DNA of 64,000 bases from Symbiodinium natans (lineage: Eukaryota; Sar; Dinophyceae; Suessiales; Symbiodiniaceae). A model generated the notes under the pieces. The model had not been told where the DNA came from. It made no database searches and saw only the letters and a program-made list of their open reading frames with translations. The DNA is taken from contig CAJNDS010001469.1 of NCBI GenBank assembly GCA_905221605.1, positions 415,501-479,500 of the forward strand. The letters are read 5' to 3'. Both the position numbers and the translations under genes were made by a program. This document shows, in pieces, positions 27,470 through 37,891 of the stretch (the stretch's first letter is position 1; every line of letters starts with the position of its first letter).

Positions 27470-28213
27470 AACCTTGGGTGGGGACAAGCCATGGCGTCCG
27501 CAAGGCCTAAGTACAATCATCCAAGGACGCTGAAACCTTTGTGGACCCTCCTGTACCAAGCCCCACGAAGTGCTTGAGCGAGCAACCTGAACCCACTCCT
27601 TCCTTCGCCAGCAAAAAAAGAGCCTCACTACAGGGCCTCAATATCTAGAACAGGGCTTTTTGGGGGTGATTATAGTAGACTTACATCGGGACCGTAAGGC
27701 AATACTATTAGTACTTTTTCTGACCCCTGTATATTCCCCAACCCTAAACCCTAAACCCTGTTTGGACTTGCTGGCTCCAGGAGAGTGGGAGTTAGGAAGA
27801 AGCTTTTGGGGGTTCCCTTTCAGGATCAAGGGGTCCTTCCCTCCGGGTCATCCCACACAGCTTGCACAGAAGCAGGAGTTGCGGCTGACCTTCCGGACCG
27901 AAGGGAACGAAAATGAGCAAGGCGCGGGTTCAGGGATTGGTGTTTAGGGGCTGAGCCCCTGAAGCCCCTAAACGCGTAAGTCGAAGGCCTGGAGCCCTAG
28001 ATAGGATACCCCTTGTACCTTACAAAAGGGCCAAAGTAGCCAAGTTTTTTTGTCGGCGAAGAAGGAAAGATTAATCTTCAGTCGATAAGCCGCGATCTTG
28101 GGCTGTACGGGTGGGAGTTGCGCTACGTCTTATACACCACGCCTTGGGGACCTTGAAAATGGGTTAGGTTGCCGCCGGGTTCTCTGCCGGCCAGGGCGAG
28201 GTCTCAGGGTTGT
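27470..28213. other. No gene recognised
   Basis: Unassigned GC-moderate sequence. The 95-codon frame at 27660-27947 crosses a telomere-like piece (27743-27759) and is not convincing. Confidence 0.5.
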
Positions 28214-28317
28214 AGCTTAGTAGCTGAGTAGATAAGCTTGAACCTTTCGGGGTATTTACAATCCCAGCATCATTGAAAGGGGGACCTGTTTTTGGGCCAG
28301 GGTACTCGGCATCTAGG
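28214..28317. mobile_element. Family D element (copy D4)
   Basis: AGCTTAGTAGCTGAGTAGAT at the left, GGGTATTTACAATCCCAGCA in the core and GGGTACTCGGCATCTAGGG at the right; the core site is uninterrupted. Confidence 0.75.
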
Positions 28318-28334
28318 GTAGAGGCCATCGTGTC

Positions 28335-28362
28335 TTAAACCCTAAACCCTAAACCCTAAACC
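28335..28362 (-). repeat. Short telomere-like block CCCTAAA
   Basis: Four units. Confidence 0.88.
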
Positions 28363-28585
28363 GTTTTGGGTTTAGAGGCGCAGGGGATTCATGGGCACTT
28401 CAGCCCTGTGGCTTTGCAGCTCGGTCTCTTCGAATGGCACGAGGGCCCTTGTACCCCTAAACCCTAAGCCGACGGCTCCAAGGACTCTTATCCAAGGGTT
28501 TTTGAGCCCAAAGGCCTTCTTGCAGAAGGTTTTTGGGCTATCTTGAGCCTTAGGGTTTAGGTGCAGTAAGCTAGACCCTATGGGC

Positions 28586-28664
28586 ACCCTAACCCTAAAC
28601 CCTAAACCCTAAAACCCTAAAACCCTAAAACCCCTAAACCCCCTAAACCCCCTAAACCCTAAAC
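28586..28664 (-). repeat. Telomere-like array CCCTAAA to CCCCCTAAA
   Basis: Unit length drifts from 7 to 10 bp (CCCTAAAA, CCCCTAAA, CCCCCTAAA) along the array, suggesting slippage. Confidence 0.92.
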
Positions 28665-28875
28665 CGAACCCATCCGAACCCTAAACCTGAGCCAGATGAG
28701 ATGTGCCCCTGCGGGGTGGTAGCAAGCTATGCGGCGAAAGACCTGAAACGTACACCTTCATACCTCGGCTTTCTTCTGGCTGGCTCTTCGGACTTTAACT
28801 TTTTGGTTTTTGTAGAAACTACAATAAGGAGCCTAAAAGTTGAACTTTTAGGAAGGGTTCAGAAGTCAGCCAAGA
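28665..28875. other. No gene recognised
   Basis: A 66-codon frame (28701-28901) extends into element B3 and has no recognisable similarity. Confidence 0.4.
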
Positions 28876-28973
28876 TACCCAAAAAGCCCAATACCCCTTG
28901 ATTAAGGAATGTTCTTTAAATCATATTAAGGATCCCTTTTGGAATTTAAGGTATGTATCGGGCTCTCTGGATA
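28876..28973. mobile_element. Family B element (copy B3)
   Basis: TA-CCCAAAAAGCCCAATACCCC at the left and ATCGGGCTCTCTGGA-TA at the right; shared core AAATCATATTAAGGATCCC. Confidence 0.85.
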
Positions 28974-29094
28974 CTGCAAGAGAGCTCGCTGGTGAGGGGG
29001 TCACGCGGTCCAGGTGGCTTGTAGATTGAAGCAGGCTAAAGAAACCCAAGAATTGAGGCACGCCCTTCTACTCCTAAGTAGGGCGTTTCATTAG

Positions 29095-29145
29095 GTTTTA
29101 GGGTTTGGGGTTTAGGGTTTAGGGTTTAAAGTTCAGGGTTTAGGT
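29095..29145 (+). repeat. Telomere-like block, degenerate
   Basis: Six to seven units including TTTGGGG and TTTAAAG. Confidence 0.85.
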
Positions 29146-29249
29146 TTGTGCTTTTTTAATGTATTGTCTGCCCGAGAGCCTGCAGCATCACTTCTCGAAG
29201 CAGCGTGCGTGCCAGGCTATGAGAACGTCAGCTCGCGCATGGCTTAGAG

Positions 29250-29289
29250 TTTAGGGTTTAGGGTTTAGGGTTTAGGGTTTAGGGTTTAG
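29250..29289 (+). repeat. Telomere-like block TTTAGGG
   Basis: Five to six units. Confidence 0.92.
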
Positions 29290-29331
29290 ATGCTTTGGGT
29301 GCTTCGTTGCAGCTCTGAGACTCTGAGTTGG

Positions 29332-29451
29332 AACCCTAAGGATCCATGTATCTTTAGAGTATGTACTTGGCTGGGCCCGAAATGCTACTATACAGGAACC
29401 CCTTTAAGGCCCAAGTATATGCTCTGTAGAGGTACATGGATCCTTAGGGTT
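29332..29451. mobile_element. Palindromic element, family C (copy C1)
   Basis: AACCCTAAGGATCCATGTA is perfectly mirrored by TACATGGATCCTTAGGGTT. The inner CTACTATACAGGAACCCCTT is shared with copies at 35499, 49625 and 56668. Its outermost bases form a telomere-like unit on each side. Confidence 0.85.
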
Positions 29452-30263
29452 AGGGAACCCAGACTCCTAAATGCCCTGAACCCCTAAAGACCCCGAATTT
29501 CGTCTACGGGCCCGCTTGGGAGGTTGTTCTACATAAGCATCCCCTGCTTTTGTGATGGGGTTCTGGGTCTAGATTTTAGGTGGGGGGCGAAGGACTTGGT
29601 AGACCAAACCCCTAAAAGACACCCTTTAGGGACATCTAAAGCCGCAACGGCATTCGAACTGCTTGCGAAGTACTTGCTTATGTGGCCGTGAGTTGCGCAC
29701 CTGGAGGCCCAACAAGAGTCCTCTCGGCTTGCACACTCCTAGCTGGCAGATCCGTTTCAGAAACCCCTCGCTCCCCTGCCCCCGCATCCCCGAAAGCCTT
29801 GCTGAGGGCCCATCGGCAGAACTCCATGCGCAAGGCACCGCCTTCGGTGAATGCATGTTCGAAGGTAGCTTTGGGGGATTTTCGTTTGAGTGTCCAATGG
29901 TGTGACCTTTTCCCCGAGGGTGTATGTATCTGAACAGACACCTTTCTACATGCATATATGATATGTATATATATATATGCAAATATACATGTTGCTATAT
30001 AGGGCAGGGGTGCTTCGCGTTGCTGTAGGCAGCTTGTTGGTACCATCACTGCGCTTGACGAAGGCACCAGTAAGACACCGGTACCCAAAAGCAGTTCATC
30101 GACACAAGCTGTAATTCTCTATTGACACACACTCTATACCCCAAAGCTGCTTGGCGCAGCCTTACCGCTGAGCTCCACAAGCAGAAGAAAGCCCAGACAC
30201 GTTACTCCGAAGCAGGTGCCTCAATTTCTCCTAGAGTAACTTGCCTGCACAAGAAAGGGTAAA
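29452..30263. other. No gene recognised
   Basis: Overlapping frames on both strands around 29663-29982 look non-coding. A short TA tract lies at about 29955-29980. Confidence 0.45.
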
Positions 30264-30421
30264 CATGTACCAGATCTTTCGGGTCTGCTTCTCAATTTTC
30301 CATGGGTATATACAATCCCGAAACCCTAAACCCTAAACTCTAAACCCTAAACCCTAAACCTTAAACCCTAAACCCTAAACCCTAAACCCTAAACCCTAAA
30401 CCCAAATCGAGAAGTGTACCA
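30264..30421. mobile_element. Family D-like element split by a telomere-like array
   Basis: TTCTCAATTTTCCATGGGTA and TATATACAATCCC (the family D core) are followed at once by CCCTAAA repeat (30320-30403). After the array AAATCGAGAAG mirrors CTTCTCAATTT. The break falls at the same core position as in D7 and D9. Confidence 0.55.
30320..30403 (-). repeat. Telomere-like array CCCTAAA
   Basis: Twelve units, with single CTCTAAA and CCTTAAA variants. Confidence 0.95.
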
Positions 30422-30525
30422 AAAAACCCTAAACCCTCGCGCAGGCTGTGGAAGAAGCGGGCCTTCGCCACCAAGCTGCCCAGGCGCGCCATTACATCCC
30501 CAAGGGTTCAGGTGCCTAAATGGCC

Positions 30526-30558
30526 TTAGGGTTTAGGGTTTAGGGTTTAGGGTTGAGG
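30526..30558 (+). repeat. Short telomere-like block TTTAGGG
   Basis: Four units, abutting the D5 fragment. Confidence 0.88.
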
Positions 30559-30560
30559 AA

Positions 30561-30607
30561 TATCTCAGTGGCTGAGTAGATAACCTTAACCTTTCCAGCA
30601 ACTAGGT
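30561..30607. mobile_element. Family D deletion derivative (copy D5)
   Basis: TCAGTGGCTGAGTAGATAAC then CCTTTCCAGCAACTAGG: both ends are present and the middle is lost. Confidence 0.5.
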
Positions 30608-30659
30608 GGTATGTACTTGCATCTTTAAACGGGGTTCCTGTTTCTCATGTATTTGCTTT

Positions 30660-30797
30660 GTTGTGGCTTGGTAAGTCTCAGCTTTCTCAGTTGGTTGTGG
30701 CTTTATAGATCTCAGCTTACTCAGCTTGTTGTGGCTTAGTACATCTCAGCTTACTCAGCTTGTGGTGGCTTTGTAAATCTCAGGTCACTCAGTTTGT
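30660..30797. repeat. Tandem repeat, 33-35-bp unit, four copies
   Basis: TTGTGGCTT followed by TCTCAGCTTACTCAGC recurs at 30661, 30694, 30729 and about 30761. Confidence 0.9.
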
Positions 30798-31576
30798 ACC
30801 AAAGCCCCCATGCCCTCAAACCCCTAAACCCCTTAATTAACCCCTAAGCCCCTAAGCCCTTAATTAATCCCCAAGCCCGAAACCCTAAACCCCGAAACGC
30901 TAAACCCTAAACCCCAACTGACAATCCAACCTCGGAGCCTTCGACCCTAGACGTTCCAAAAGCCAAACGCACTGGCAACTCTGCCTTGACTCGACCTAGT
31001 CAGTGGTTTCCTGAGGTTTGGTTTAAGGGATTAGGGCGTAGGTTTAGGGTTTACGATTTAGGGTTTAGGGTTTAGCCTAAACAACCAAAACAATAGCCGC
31101 CTCCTCCTTAAGAATTACGTGTGTTATTGCGTTGTAAACTTTCAGGATTTTGATTTATGGTTCGAAGGGGGGGGCGCATAGTATACTCCAAGTTGTTCAA
31201 GCGGGGCGAGGGGGGGATGAGGGGGGCGACGGGTTCCCGGGTGCAAGTAGAGTAATAAGGGCAAAGCCCATACCCTTTTACTACGTTTCGCGTGGCAAGA
31301 GGGTCCTCCGTCTTGTAGGCTACCCAGACACCCCTCACGCAGGTGGTCGAGAAGCAACTTTCTGGGGCGCCGCACCCGGCCCGTGAAGCATTGGAGGTCG
31401 TAGGGTTCAGGATTTAGGGTAGGGTTTAGGGTTGAGGACGGTTTAGGGCTCAGGGTTGCGCCCAACCAGCCTGATGGGTTTACCAAGTAGATACAGAACA
31501 TTTGGTGGACCCTTGAGATTGGGGTTTAGGCGGCTTTTTGGTTTTTCAGGTGGCTTCGTGTTACTGGGCTTCATTA
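30798..31576. other. No gene recognised
   Basis: Scattered CCCTAAA pieces (30820-30912) and TTTAGGG pieces (31038-31076, 31398-31450). Frames on both strands at 31142-31501 overlap and are unassigned. Confidence 0.5.
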
Positions 31577-31641
31577 GGGGGGGGGGGGGGGGGGGGGTCA
31601 TGATACAACAACCCGCTTCCCCCGCCCCCCCCCCCCCCCCC
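31577..31641. repeat. G21 and C17 homopolymers, opposed
   Basis: A 21-base G run at 31577-31597 is followed 27 bp later by a 17-base C run (31625-31641). Could fold as a GC hairpin or quadruplex. Confidence 0.9.
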
Positions 31642-32028
31642 TCCCAAAACCTCAAACAATCCCCCAGCCTCGCATCATGGCCCATTCACCAGCGCGGCTT
31701 GGCGTGGCCAACCCTCAACTCTACGGGCAGTTCCATGGTCCCTTAATGTGTTCCCGAAAGGCTTCCGAAGTATGGGTCCTTGCATTGTACACAGGGTGTA
31801 TAAGGGGTATATAAGGCTCCCCAGTTAAGGGACGATGTATCTACCCTTAGATTCGCCTTAGATAGACCCCCGCCGGGTCCGGCAAACTTCCGTAGAACTC
31901 GCCTTGATTCGTCTTCAGGCCCTCGGCGCGTCTCGTAGCCCCGACGAGCGCAGCTTCACAAAGGTCAAGGTCGAGACCCGTGAGTTTTCAGTAGTTTTCT
32001 TGCTATTCATGGTGTTCAAGTTCTATGT
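31642..32028. other. No gene recognised
   Basis: Unassigned; notable only for being free of telomere-like units. Confidence 0.5.
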
Positions 32029-32125
32029 GGGGTTTCCGAAATTAGGGGCACCTTATTAGGGTCCTTCTTATAAGGGAATCCTACTACTTGGGGTCTATGT
32101 TAGGGGCTTTCTTTTCGGAAACCCC
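32029..32125. mobile_element. Family G element (copy G3)
   Basis: GGGGTTTCCGAAATTAGGGG at the left faces TTTCTTTTCGGAAACCCC at the right; shares CCTTATTAGGGTCCTTCTTA with copy G4. Confidence 0.75.
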
Positions 32126-32189
32126 GTGGCCCCCTTGGCTTGAAGCCGTATGCTGCAACCATGGGAGCAAGTACGCGAAAAGCTATAGC

Positions 32190-32312
32190 TGCTTGGAGGT
32201 TCATGGTACTTATAACCCTAACTAGAACTCTACTTATAAGCCCCTTAAGCCCCCTAAGCAGCTTATAAGTAGACGTATAACTGTGGATATAAGTACCATG
32301 AACCTCCAAGTA
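32190..32312. mobile_element. Family A element (copy A6)
   Basis: TGCTTGGAGGTTCATGGTAC at the left and GTACCATGAACCTCCAAGTA at the right, 123 bp. The centre is an extra palindrome around CTTATAAGCCCCTTAAG. Confidence 0.88.
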
Positions 32313-33220
32313 TGTGCGCATGTGTTTCAACTTGTGTACTGCTGTAGGCAGGGCAGGTTCGCACGAGGCTGTGCGGTATTGTCATGTTCTGTGCTTGTGC
32401 GTCTGCTTGCTGGATGTAGCCACGATCAGACACGGTCATTTGTGGGAGGCAACCATGCTTTCGCTCTGAGTCCGCCCCTCGGAACTACAGTCAAATCACT
32501 TTGTGTCTTGCTGCAGCCTAAAAACCCAAGGCTGCAGCCCATCTTTGATTTGCCCTCTCCCTCTCTCAAATTCTTGCTTGCTGTTGCGGGTTTTGGTTCA
32601 ATGGCTCGATCGCACATGCTTTTGTGTGCCCGGAATATCCTTGCACGAATGGTATGCTAGGGCCACATACGTTATAGACAACTGCCTACGCGCATTCCAG
32701 GATGTTTCTTGCTTGCATGTATCTGTCCCGGAGCCGGCAAGCCGTTAAATTGCAGGGCACACCGAAAGCTGGCGAGAATCCTTTCTATGATCACTTCTTC
32801 AGTCAGAAAGAATAGCTGGCGAAATTCCTGTCTATCACTTCTTCAGTCCGAAAGAAGCTTTGGGTTTTGGAACGCGCATGCTTTGTGATGCGAGGCCTGT
32901 GTCTGAGTTGCGTGAATTCAATATTGCACGCGTTTCTCTCAGCGTGATGACGTGGCCGGTCATGCTTGAACCGAGGTTGCACGTGGTTGGCCTGCATTTG
33001 TTGGATGCTCTGCGTTTTTAGGCCTAAACTGCAGGGGTTGAGAAGCTTTCAACCAGGTTAGGGCCATTCCGGCCGTCATTATCATCACGTGCACGCTCTG
33101 CAGCTGTACATGAGCTTTGCCAGTGCACCCGGTGCCTGGCAGGATTTCCCGCATTTCTGCATGTAGGGTTCAGGAACCTTGGGGCGAAACATAGGCATTG
33201 CAAGCTCAATTACTGGGGGT
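32313..33220. other. Telomere-repeat-free 0.9 kb, possible gene remnant
   Basis: One of the longest stretches outside the retrotransposon and the 17.4-20.1 kb satellite island without a telomere-like unit. The frame at 32283-32660 (125 aa) begins inside element A6 and matches nothing I know. Could hold exons of a host gene, but no domain, splice pattern or continuous frame proves it. Confidence 0.35.
32767..32857. repeat. Tandem duplication, 47-bp unit
   Basis: AGCTGGCGAGAATCCT at 32767 recurs as AGCTGGCGAAATTCCT at 32814; both continue to CACTTCTTCAGTC.GAAAGAA. Confidence 0.88.
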
Positions 33221-33747
33221 GTGAGGTTTAGGGTTTAGGGGTGTGGTGGACTTGCTGAAGTGTCGTTGGATGCACGACTTGTGGCATCTACTATAGGGGT
33301 CGCAATAGTTAAAACTTACCAATACTCCCTTATGGTCCCTTTGTAATTATACTATAATAACCCCCCAAAACCTTTTCTAAGATTTAAGGCCCCGGTATTC
33401 CTATCCGCGAGGTGCGTAAGCTTGGATCCCGAACCCTACTGGCATCAGCGCCAGGGATTAATTCTTTATAGCTGGGAGCAAGGTCTCGAACAGCCAAGCT
33501 GCAGCGGGAAACAGTCGCAAAGTTCCTTTGCCCTGGAACCCCCAAAGCCCTAGGTAAACCCAAACCATAAACGGCAAATGGATGGCAAAATTGCAGACAC
33601 TGCGCCCCCCTGAGCCCTTTGCCGTTTGCGCATAGAGCTTACATTTCAGGGTCTCAGCGCACTTTGAACTGTTTTTAGTGGTTCAAGAACTCGAAATCAG
33701 AACCCTCGTGGCTTTAGCCCAAGAAACGGAGGATGCAAGACTGGCTG
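33221..33747. other. No gene recognised
   Basis: One telomere-like doublet at 33222-33240, otherwise unassigned. Confidence 0.5.
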
Positions 33748-33876
33748 AATGTAGGCCTTTCAAGGGGTGGGGGCTCTTACGGGGCTTCAGCGCTGAAACC
33801 CTGAAAGGGCCCATTGCTTAATGTAGGCCCTTCAAGGGCTGAGGAAGCTTCTGGGGTTTCAGCGCTGAAACCCTTA
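33748..33876. repeat. Tandem duplication, 72-bp unit, with palindrome
   Basis: AATGTAGGCC at 33748 and 33820 starts each unit. Both contain TTCAGCGCTGAA, a perfect palindrome, before CCCT. Confidence 0.85.
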
Positions 33877-33958
33877 CCCTAATGCTGTAAGGACTTTTTT
33901 TCAGGGATATTGGGCTCTTCTGTAAGGCTTCTGGGCTATTTGGAGCCTTAAGGGTCCA

Positions 33959-34056
33959 AACCCCAAACCCCTAAACCCTAAACCCTAAACCCTAAACCCT
34001 AAACCCTAAACCCTAAACCCTAAACCCCAAACCCCAAACCCCAAACCCCAAACCCC
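33959..34056 (-). repeat. Telomere-like array CCCTAAA grading into CCCCAAA
   Basis: Eight regular units followed by five CCCCAAA units; the variant has spread only at one end. Confidence 0.95.
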
Positions 34057-34542
34057 AGCCTGGGCTCCGTCCGCCCCTCCACACCCAGTGCCAGCAGCTA
34101 TCCTGAACTCAAAAGCCAGGGCCCAGCTTCCAAAACCCAGTTCTCAAAATGATGGTCCCTTTATGGGTACGTACCCTCAAAATACTAGGGTTTAGTGCTG
34201 AGTGTTTAAGGCTACATATTAGGGGCCGCCTTATAGTAGAAATCCCAAAAGGGACCCCATAAATTTTCGAGAATCCCTCAAACATTACGTCCGTTGCGCT
34301 AAATGATGCAAAGGCAGAGCACTGCAAAATCTTGAGGCCCTCCCCCTGAAAGAAACCACTCTAGCAGCCTACGAGCCCTAAACCCTAAACCATAAACCCA
34401 GTTGCTAACCCTAAACCCCCAAGAATTCCTGAGCCCCTTCAGCCCCTCCGAAAACTTGAGAGACCTCAACTGTTCCAGAGACCCTTACAAAGCCACGAAC
34501 CTCCGAGAGCCTGGCCATGGAACTTCGCGAAGGACTCGACGC
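34057..34542. other. No gene recognised
   Basis: Unassigned sequence with isolated telomere-like units near 34377-34415. Confidence 0.5.
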
Positions 34543-34658
34543 GGGTTTAGGGTTTAGGGGTTTAGGGGTTTAGGGGTTTAGGGGTTTAGGGGTTTAGGGG
34601 TTTAGGGGTTTAGGGGTTTAGGGGTTTAGGGGTTTAGGGGTTTAGGGTTTAGGGTTGA
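34543..34658 (+). repeat. Octamer telomere-like array (TTTAGGGG)n
   Basis: Two TTTAGGG units at each end enclose about eleven TTTAGGGG octamers. A (GT)n tract follows to 34683. Confidence 0.96.
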
Positions 34659-34683
34659 GGGGTGTGTGTGTGTGTGTGTGTGT

Positions 34684-35099
34684 CAACAGCTGACCTAATC
34701 CTTCCAGCACCGACCCAACAGGATCCGTGCTTTGGCTAAAAAGGGCGCTTTTTGGTTCAAGAAAGGGGTACCATTCACCCAACAGCTCGAAGGGGTTTTG
34801 GTTGTACAAAGTTGAGACCTTTTCCGGTCAAGTTGTCCTCTCTTCGGCACATGATTCCCAGCAGTTCGTGTCAGAGCCTCTAGGGTTTAGAGGTTGGGGT
34901 TCAGGGTTCAGGGTTGAGGGGGTTAGGGTCGCACTAAGAGAAGGCTATGCCCAGAGCATGTGCGTAAGCACCGGTTCGCTGCGTTATGCATCCTGTGAAC
35001 CCTCATTCAGCTGCGAGAAAAATCCCTGAAGCAAGGTTTTCCTCAATCTTCACAAGCGCTATTATTTTCCCTTGAGCACTTGTTTGTGTGGGCCCTTGT
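34684..35099. other. No gene recognised
   Basis: The frame at 34727-35029 (100 codons) crosses degenerate telomere repeat (34879-34925) and is not convincing. Confidence 0.45.
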
Positions 35100-35205
35100 C
35101 CCAAAGAGCCCAAGACCCCTTATTCAAGGAATATGCCTGACGTCATTTTGAGGATCCCTATATGGATCACGGTATATTCCTTAATCTACGAAGACTTAAG
35201 AAACC
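35100..35205. mobile_element. Family B element (copy B4), 3' end lost
   Basis: CCCAAAGAGCCCAAGACCCC at the left, then TTTTGAGGATCCCTATATGG and GGTATATTCCTTAAT; the right GGGCTC end is missing. Confidence 0.7.
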
Positions 35206-35214
35206 CCCCGATAT

Positions 35215-35430
35215 CAATTATATATATATATATGTGTATATGTATGTGTATATTCTTCCTTCCAAGGGCAATCTATGGTACATACATATATATATACACA
35301 CATATACATATATATATATATATATATATACATATTCTTAGCATATACATACACACACGCACATATATATATATATACACAGACTTTTATCTATTTATAT
35401 TCATATATGTGTTTTATTTCAACATATATC
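35215..35430. repeat. AT/CA microsatellite region
   Basis: (TA)n, (CATA)n and (CA)n mixtures; Tyr/Ile/His-rich frames here are artefacts. Confidence 0.93.
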
Positions 35431-35498
35431 ATATGTTTCTGTTTTTGTTTTTTGGGGGATAGCAAATGGTAGTATAGTAGTAATTTCAGGTGTATTCC

Positions 35499-35580
35499 TG
35501 AAGGATCCATGTACCTGTATAGTAGAAACTTGGGCCCTATAAAGCTACTATATAGGAATCCTTTTAAGGCCAAGTATCTA
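35499..35580. mobile_element. Family C element (copy C2), truncated
   Basis: TGAAGGATCCATGTACCTGT at the left and AGCTACTATATAGGAATCC inside; ends at CCAAGTATCT without the right terminal repeat. Confidence 0.7.
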
Positions 35581-35584
35581 TTCT

Positions 35585-35679
35585 CCTAAACCCTAAACCC
35601 TACACCCTAAATTCTAAACCCTAAACCGTAGCTCTAGCTACATGATCCCTAAACCCTAAACCCTAAACCCTAAACCTAG
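35585..35679 (-). repeat. Two telomere-like blocks CCCTAAA
   Basis: Blocks at 35585-35628 and 35647-35679, about five units each, split by unrelated sequence. Confidence 0.9.
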
Positions 35680-35788
35680 GGCTCTTTGGGGTCAAGCTTT
35701 TCCCTCCAGGAGCTGCAAGCCGCGCGAGCGACGCGCGGCTCTCAAAGATACGCCGGCAGCTGGAGTCCGATACCCGGTTTCCTCATCC

Positions 35789-35923
35789 CTACTTTTTGCT
35801 TAGGAACCCCCCCCCCCAAAAAAAAAAAAAAAAAACATAATAATAAAAGAATATTCCCTTTTTAACCCTTGTAAGGAATATTTGTTGTTTTTTTTTGGCG
35901 GGGTTCTCCAGCAATTCGTGGTC
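35789..35923. mobile_element. Family E element (copy E2)
   Basis: CTACTTTTTGCTTAGGAACC, C and A homopolymers, AGAATATTCCCTTTTTAACC, then T/G homopolymers and a decayed GGGGTTCTCCAGCAATT end. Confidence 0.6.
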
Positions 35924-36182
35924 TGCCTAGAGTCTACCCGAGTTCGTCCCGTGCCTTCAAAACAAGTGTATCATTAAGAACCCCCCCCCCCCCCCCCCCC
36001 GAATAAGTGGGACGTTTCCCCTTCCGTTCAGGATGATGTATGTTTCATGTGGATTCAGCGTTGAGGGTGCGGGGTAGGTTTAACGGGCTAGGTTTGGTTT
36101 AACAGGCTGCTACAGCTTTAGCTTTGTCCTGCTGCTTGAAAGTTGAAGTGTTGCCGCAGCCTCAGCTCAACTTGCCCCCTTT
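35924..36182. other. Unassigned, with C20 run
   Basis: C homopolymer at about 35982-36000; no gene. Confidence 0.6.
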
Positions 36183-36262
36183 CTAACCTTTTGGGGTATA
36201 TAAAATCCTACCAGAATTGAAAGGCTAACCTTGTTGGGGCCAGGGTACTCAGCATCCAGGTT
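36183..36262. mobile_element. Family D element (copy D6), partial
   Basis: AACCTTTTGGGGTATATAAA, ATCCTACCAGAATTGAAAGG and CCAGGGTACTCAGCATCC; uninterrupted core. Confidence 0.7.
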
Positions 36263-36527
36263 ACATACCCGGACTTCGGATGCTCTATGCGTTCACAGGT
36301 GTCTCCTGAAGCTGTTCCAGACAGCGGTTTGTGTTGGCAGTAGTTAGTCAGAGCCATGGTTTGGGCTTAAGGGTTTAGGGCTCCTTGATACTTCTACCTG
36401 CCATGTAGAATTGTCTTTTCTTTCCGGTCGCGGTTTCCTGCCAACCTTTCTCTCAAGCGTGTGGTTGCGGCGTTTCAGAGCAACCTTGCCAGTTGCAGCC
36501 ACCCGTCAGTCGTTGATTTTGCTTGAA
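36263..36527. other. No gene recognised
   Basis: Unassigned sequence between two palindromic elements. Confidence 0.5.
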
Positions 36528-36643
36528 TACTTGGAGGTTCAGGTACTTATAACCAAATTACAACTGTACTTATAACCCACTTATAAGCCCCTTAAATGCC
36601 CTAACATGGTTACAATCGGGTTACAAGCAGAGTTATCATTGGT
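36528..36643. mobile_element. Family A element (copy A7), 3' end lost
   Basis: TACTTGGAGGTTCAGGTACT at the left and the family inner motif CTTATAAGCCCCTTAAATGC; the right inverted repeat is absent. Confidence 0.7.
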
Positions 36644-36768
36644 GAGTAGCGTGACAGTTCAATTCAGGTATTACTTCTCGGACTCGAACTTGTCCCGCGA
36701 TTCCGTCATGCGCGAGGCCCGACAAGATCAATCAGAAGCAAAGTCTGTGCAGTGCTGAACCACAGAAG

Positions 36769-37110
36769 CCCTTGATTTGAGAGAGGAATTCTTCCTGGGC
36801 CGTGACGACGACAACATCGCCCGCAACAGCAACAGCAGAAACGACAACAGCATCGACTGCAGCATCGACGCAGCAGCAGCAGCAGCAGCATCAGCAGAGC
36901 AGCAGCAGCAGCAGCACCACCACCACCACCGCCACCAGAAGAAGAAGAATAAGAAGAAGAAGAACAAATAAGAAGAACAATAAGAACAATAATAAGAATA
37001 ACACACACACACACGCACACTAGCAAGAGCAAGAGCAAAACCAATACCAACAGCAACAGCAACATCACCAGGAGCAGGAGCAGGCACGGGAATAGCCAAC
37101 AACAGCGACC
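36769..37110. repeat. Trinucleotide-rich region (CAG, AAG, AAC)
   Basis: (CAGCAG)n, (CAC)n, (AAGAAG)n and (AC)n runs. The 203-codon minus-strand frame (36706-37317) is Val/Leu/Cys low complexity and not a convincing gene. Confidence 0.85.
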
Positions 37111-37514
37111 AGTAGCAACAACAACGAGGATGACAACGATTACAACGGTTTCGACCACGACCACCACAAGGACAAAGGAACAAATAGTACGCATATACTG
37201 AATCGTCATAACAACACGAAGAAGAGCATCAGCTCTATGAGAAACAGACCCAGGAGAGCCGAGAAATATAGGAATGACACTTAGAAGAACAGTAGCAGCG
37301 ACATAAGGGAACGACATAGGGTTGTCTAGGGGCTAGGCTGGGGGTTTTAGGCTTCGCCTCGCAGTACTAACATGTGCCACCCTCCTCCACGCCAAACATC
37401 ATTTTTGTCCCACCTAAGCCCTTTTCTAAGTCTTTAACGCAGGCGTGCAAGCGCCAACATGGGATGCCTAGCCTCAGACATGGACGCCATGCATGGAATG
37501 CGCAAGCCTGCACA
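37111..37514. other. No gene recognised
   Basis: Continuation of A-rich sequence, then unassigned DNA. Confidence 0.5.
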
Positions 37515-37624
37515 TGCTTACTAGCAGGGCATGAGGGAATGAGGTACGCTATATCCCCCCATCTATCCTTAAAGGGATTATGTAGGGTACCTCATTCCCT
37601 CATTCCCTGCTAAGCAACAGTAAG
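37515..37624. mobile_element. Palindromic element, family H (copy H1)
   Basis: GAGGGAATGAGGTAC at the left faces GTACCTCATTCCCTCATTCC at the right, with ATATCCCCCC inside. Further copies at 37764, 57522 and 59195. Confidence 0.8.
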
Positions 37625-37763
37625 CGTGTGAAATCTTTGGTGAAGGTGATCGCAGTCGGCCATGGTGACGTTCAGTGCGGCTGGCTACTGGAGAGCCCCA
37701 AGCTTCGTGACTGGGGCCACTTGCCGATCAAGATCCATATCTTCCGCGCTTTTTTGGGAATGG

Positions 37764-37891
37764 CTTGCTGTTGGTTAGCAGGGAATGCGGGAATGAGAGT
37801 ACCCGATATAATCCCTTGAAGGGTATATGTAGGGGGATGTAGGGGGTACCTCATTCCCTCATTCCCTCATTCCCTATCAACCAACAGTAAG
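37764..37891. mobile_element. Family H element (copy H2)
   Basis: CTTGCTGTTGGTTAGCAGGG at the left mirrors CCCTATCAACCAACAGTAAG at the right. Only 140 bp from copy H1. Confidence 0.82.

Noticed and set aside
32283..32660. 125-codon frame as a gene
   Set aside because: Its start lies in the terminal repeat of element A6 and the product has no recognisable domain; kept only as an unassigned region.
36706..37317. 203-codon minus-strand frame
   Set aside because: Val/Leu/Cys/Gly low-complexity product of CAG, AAG and CAC repeats; no domain.
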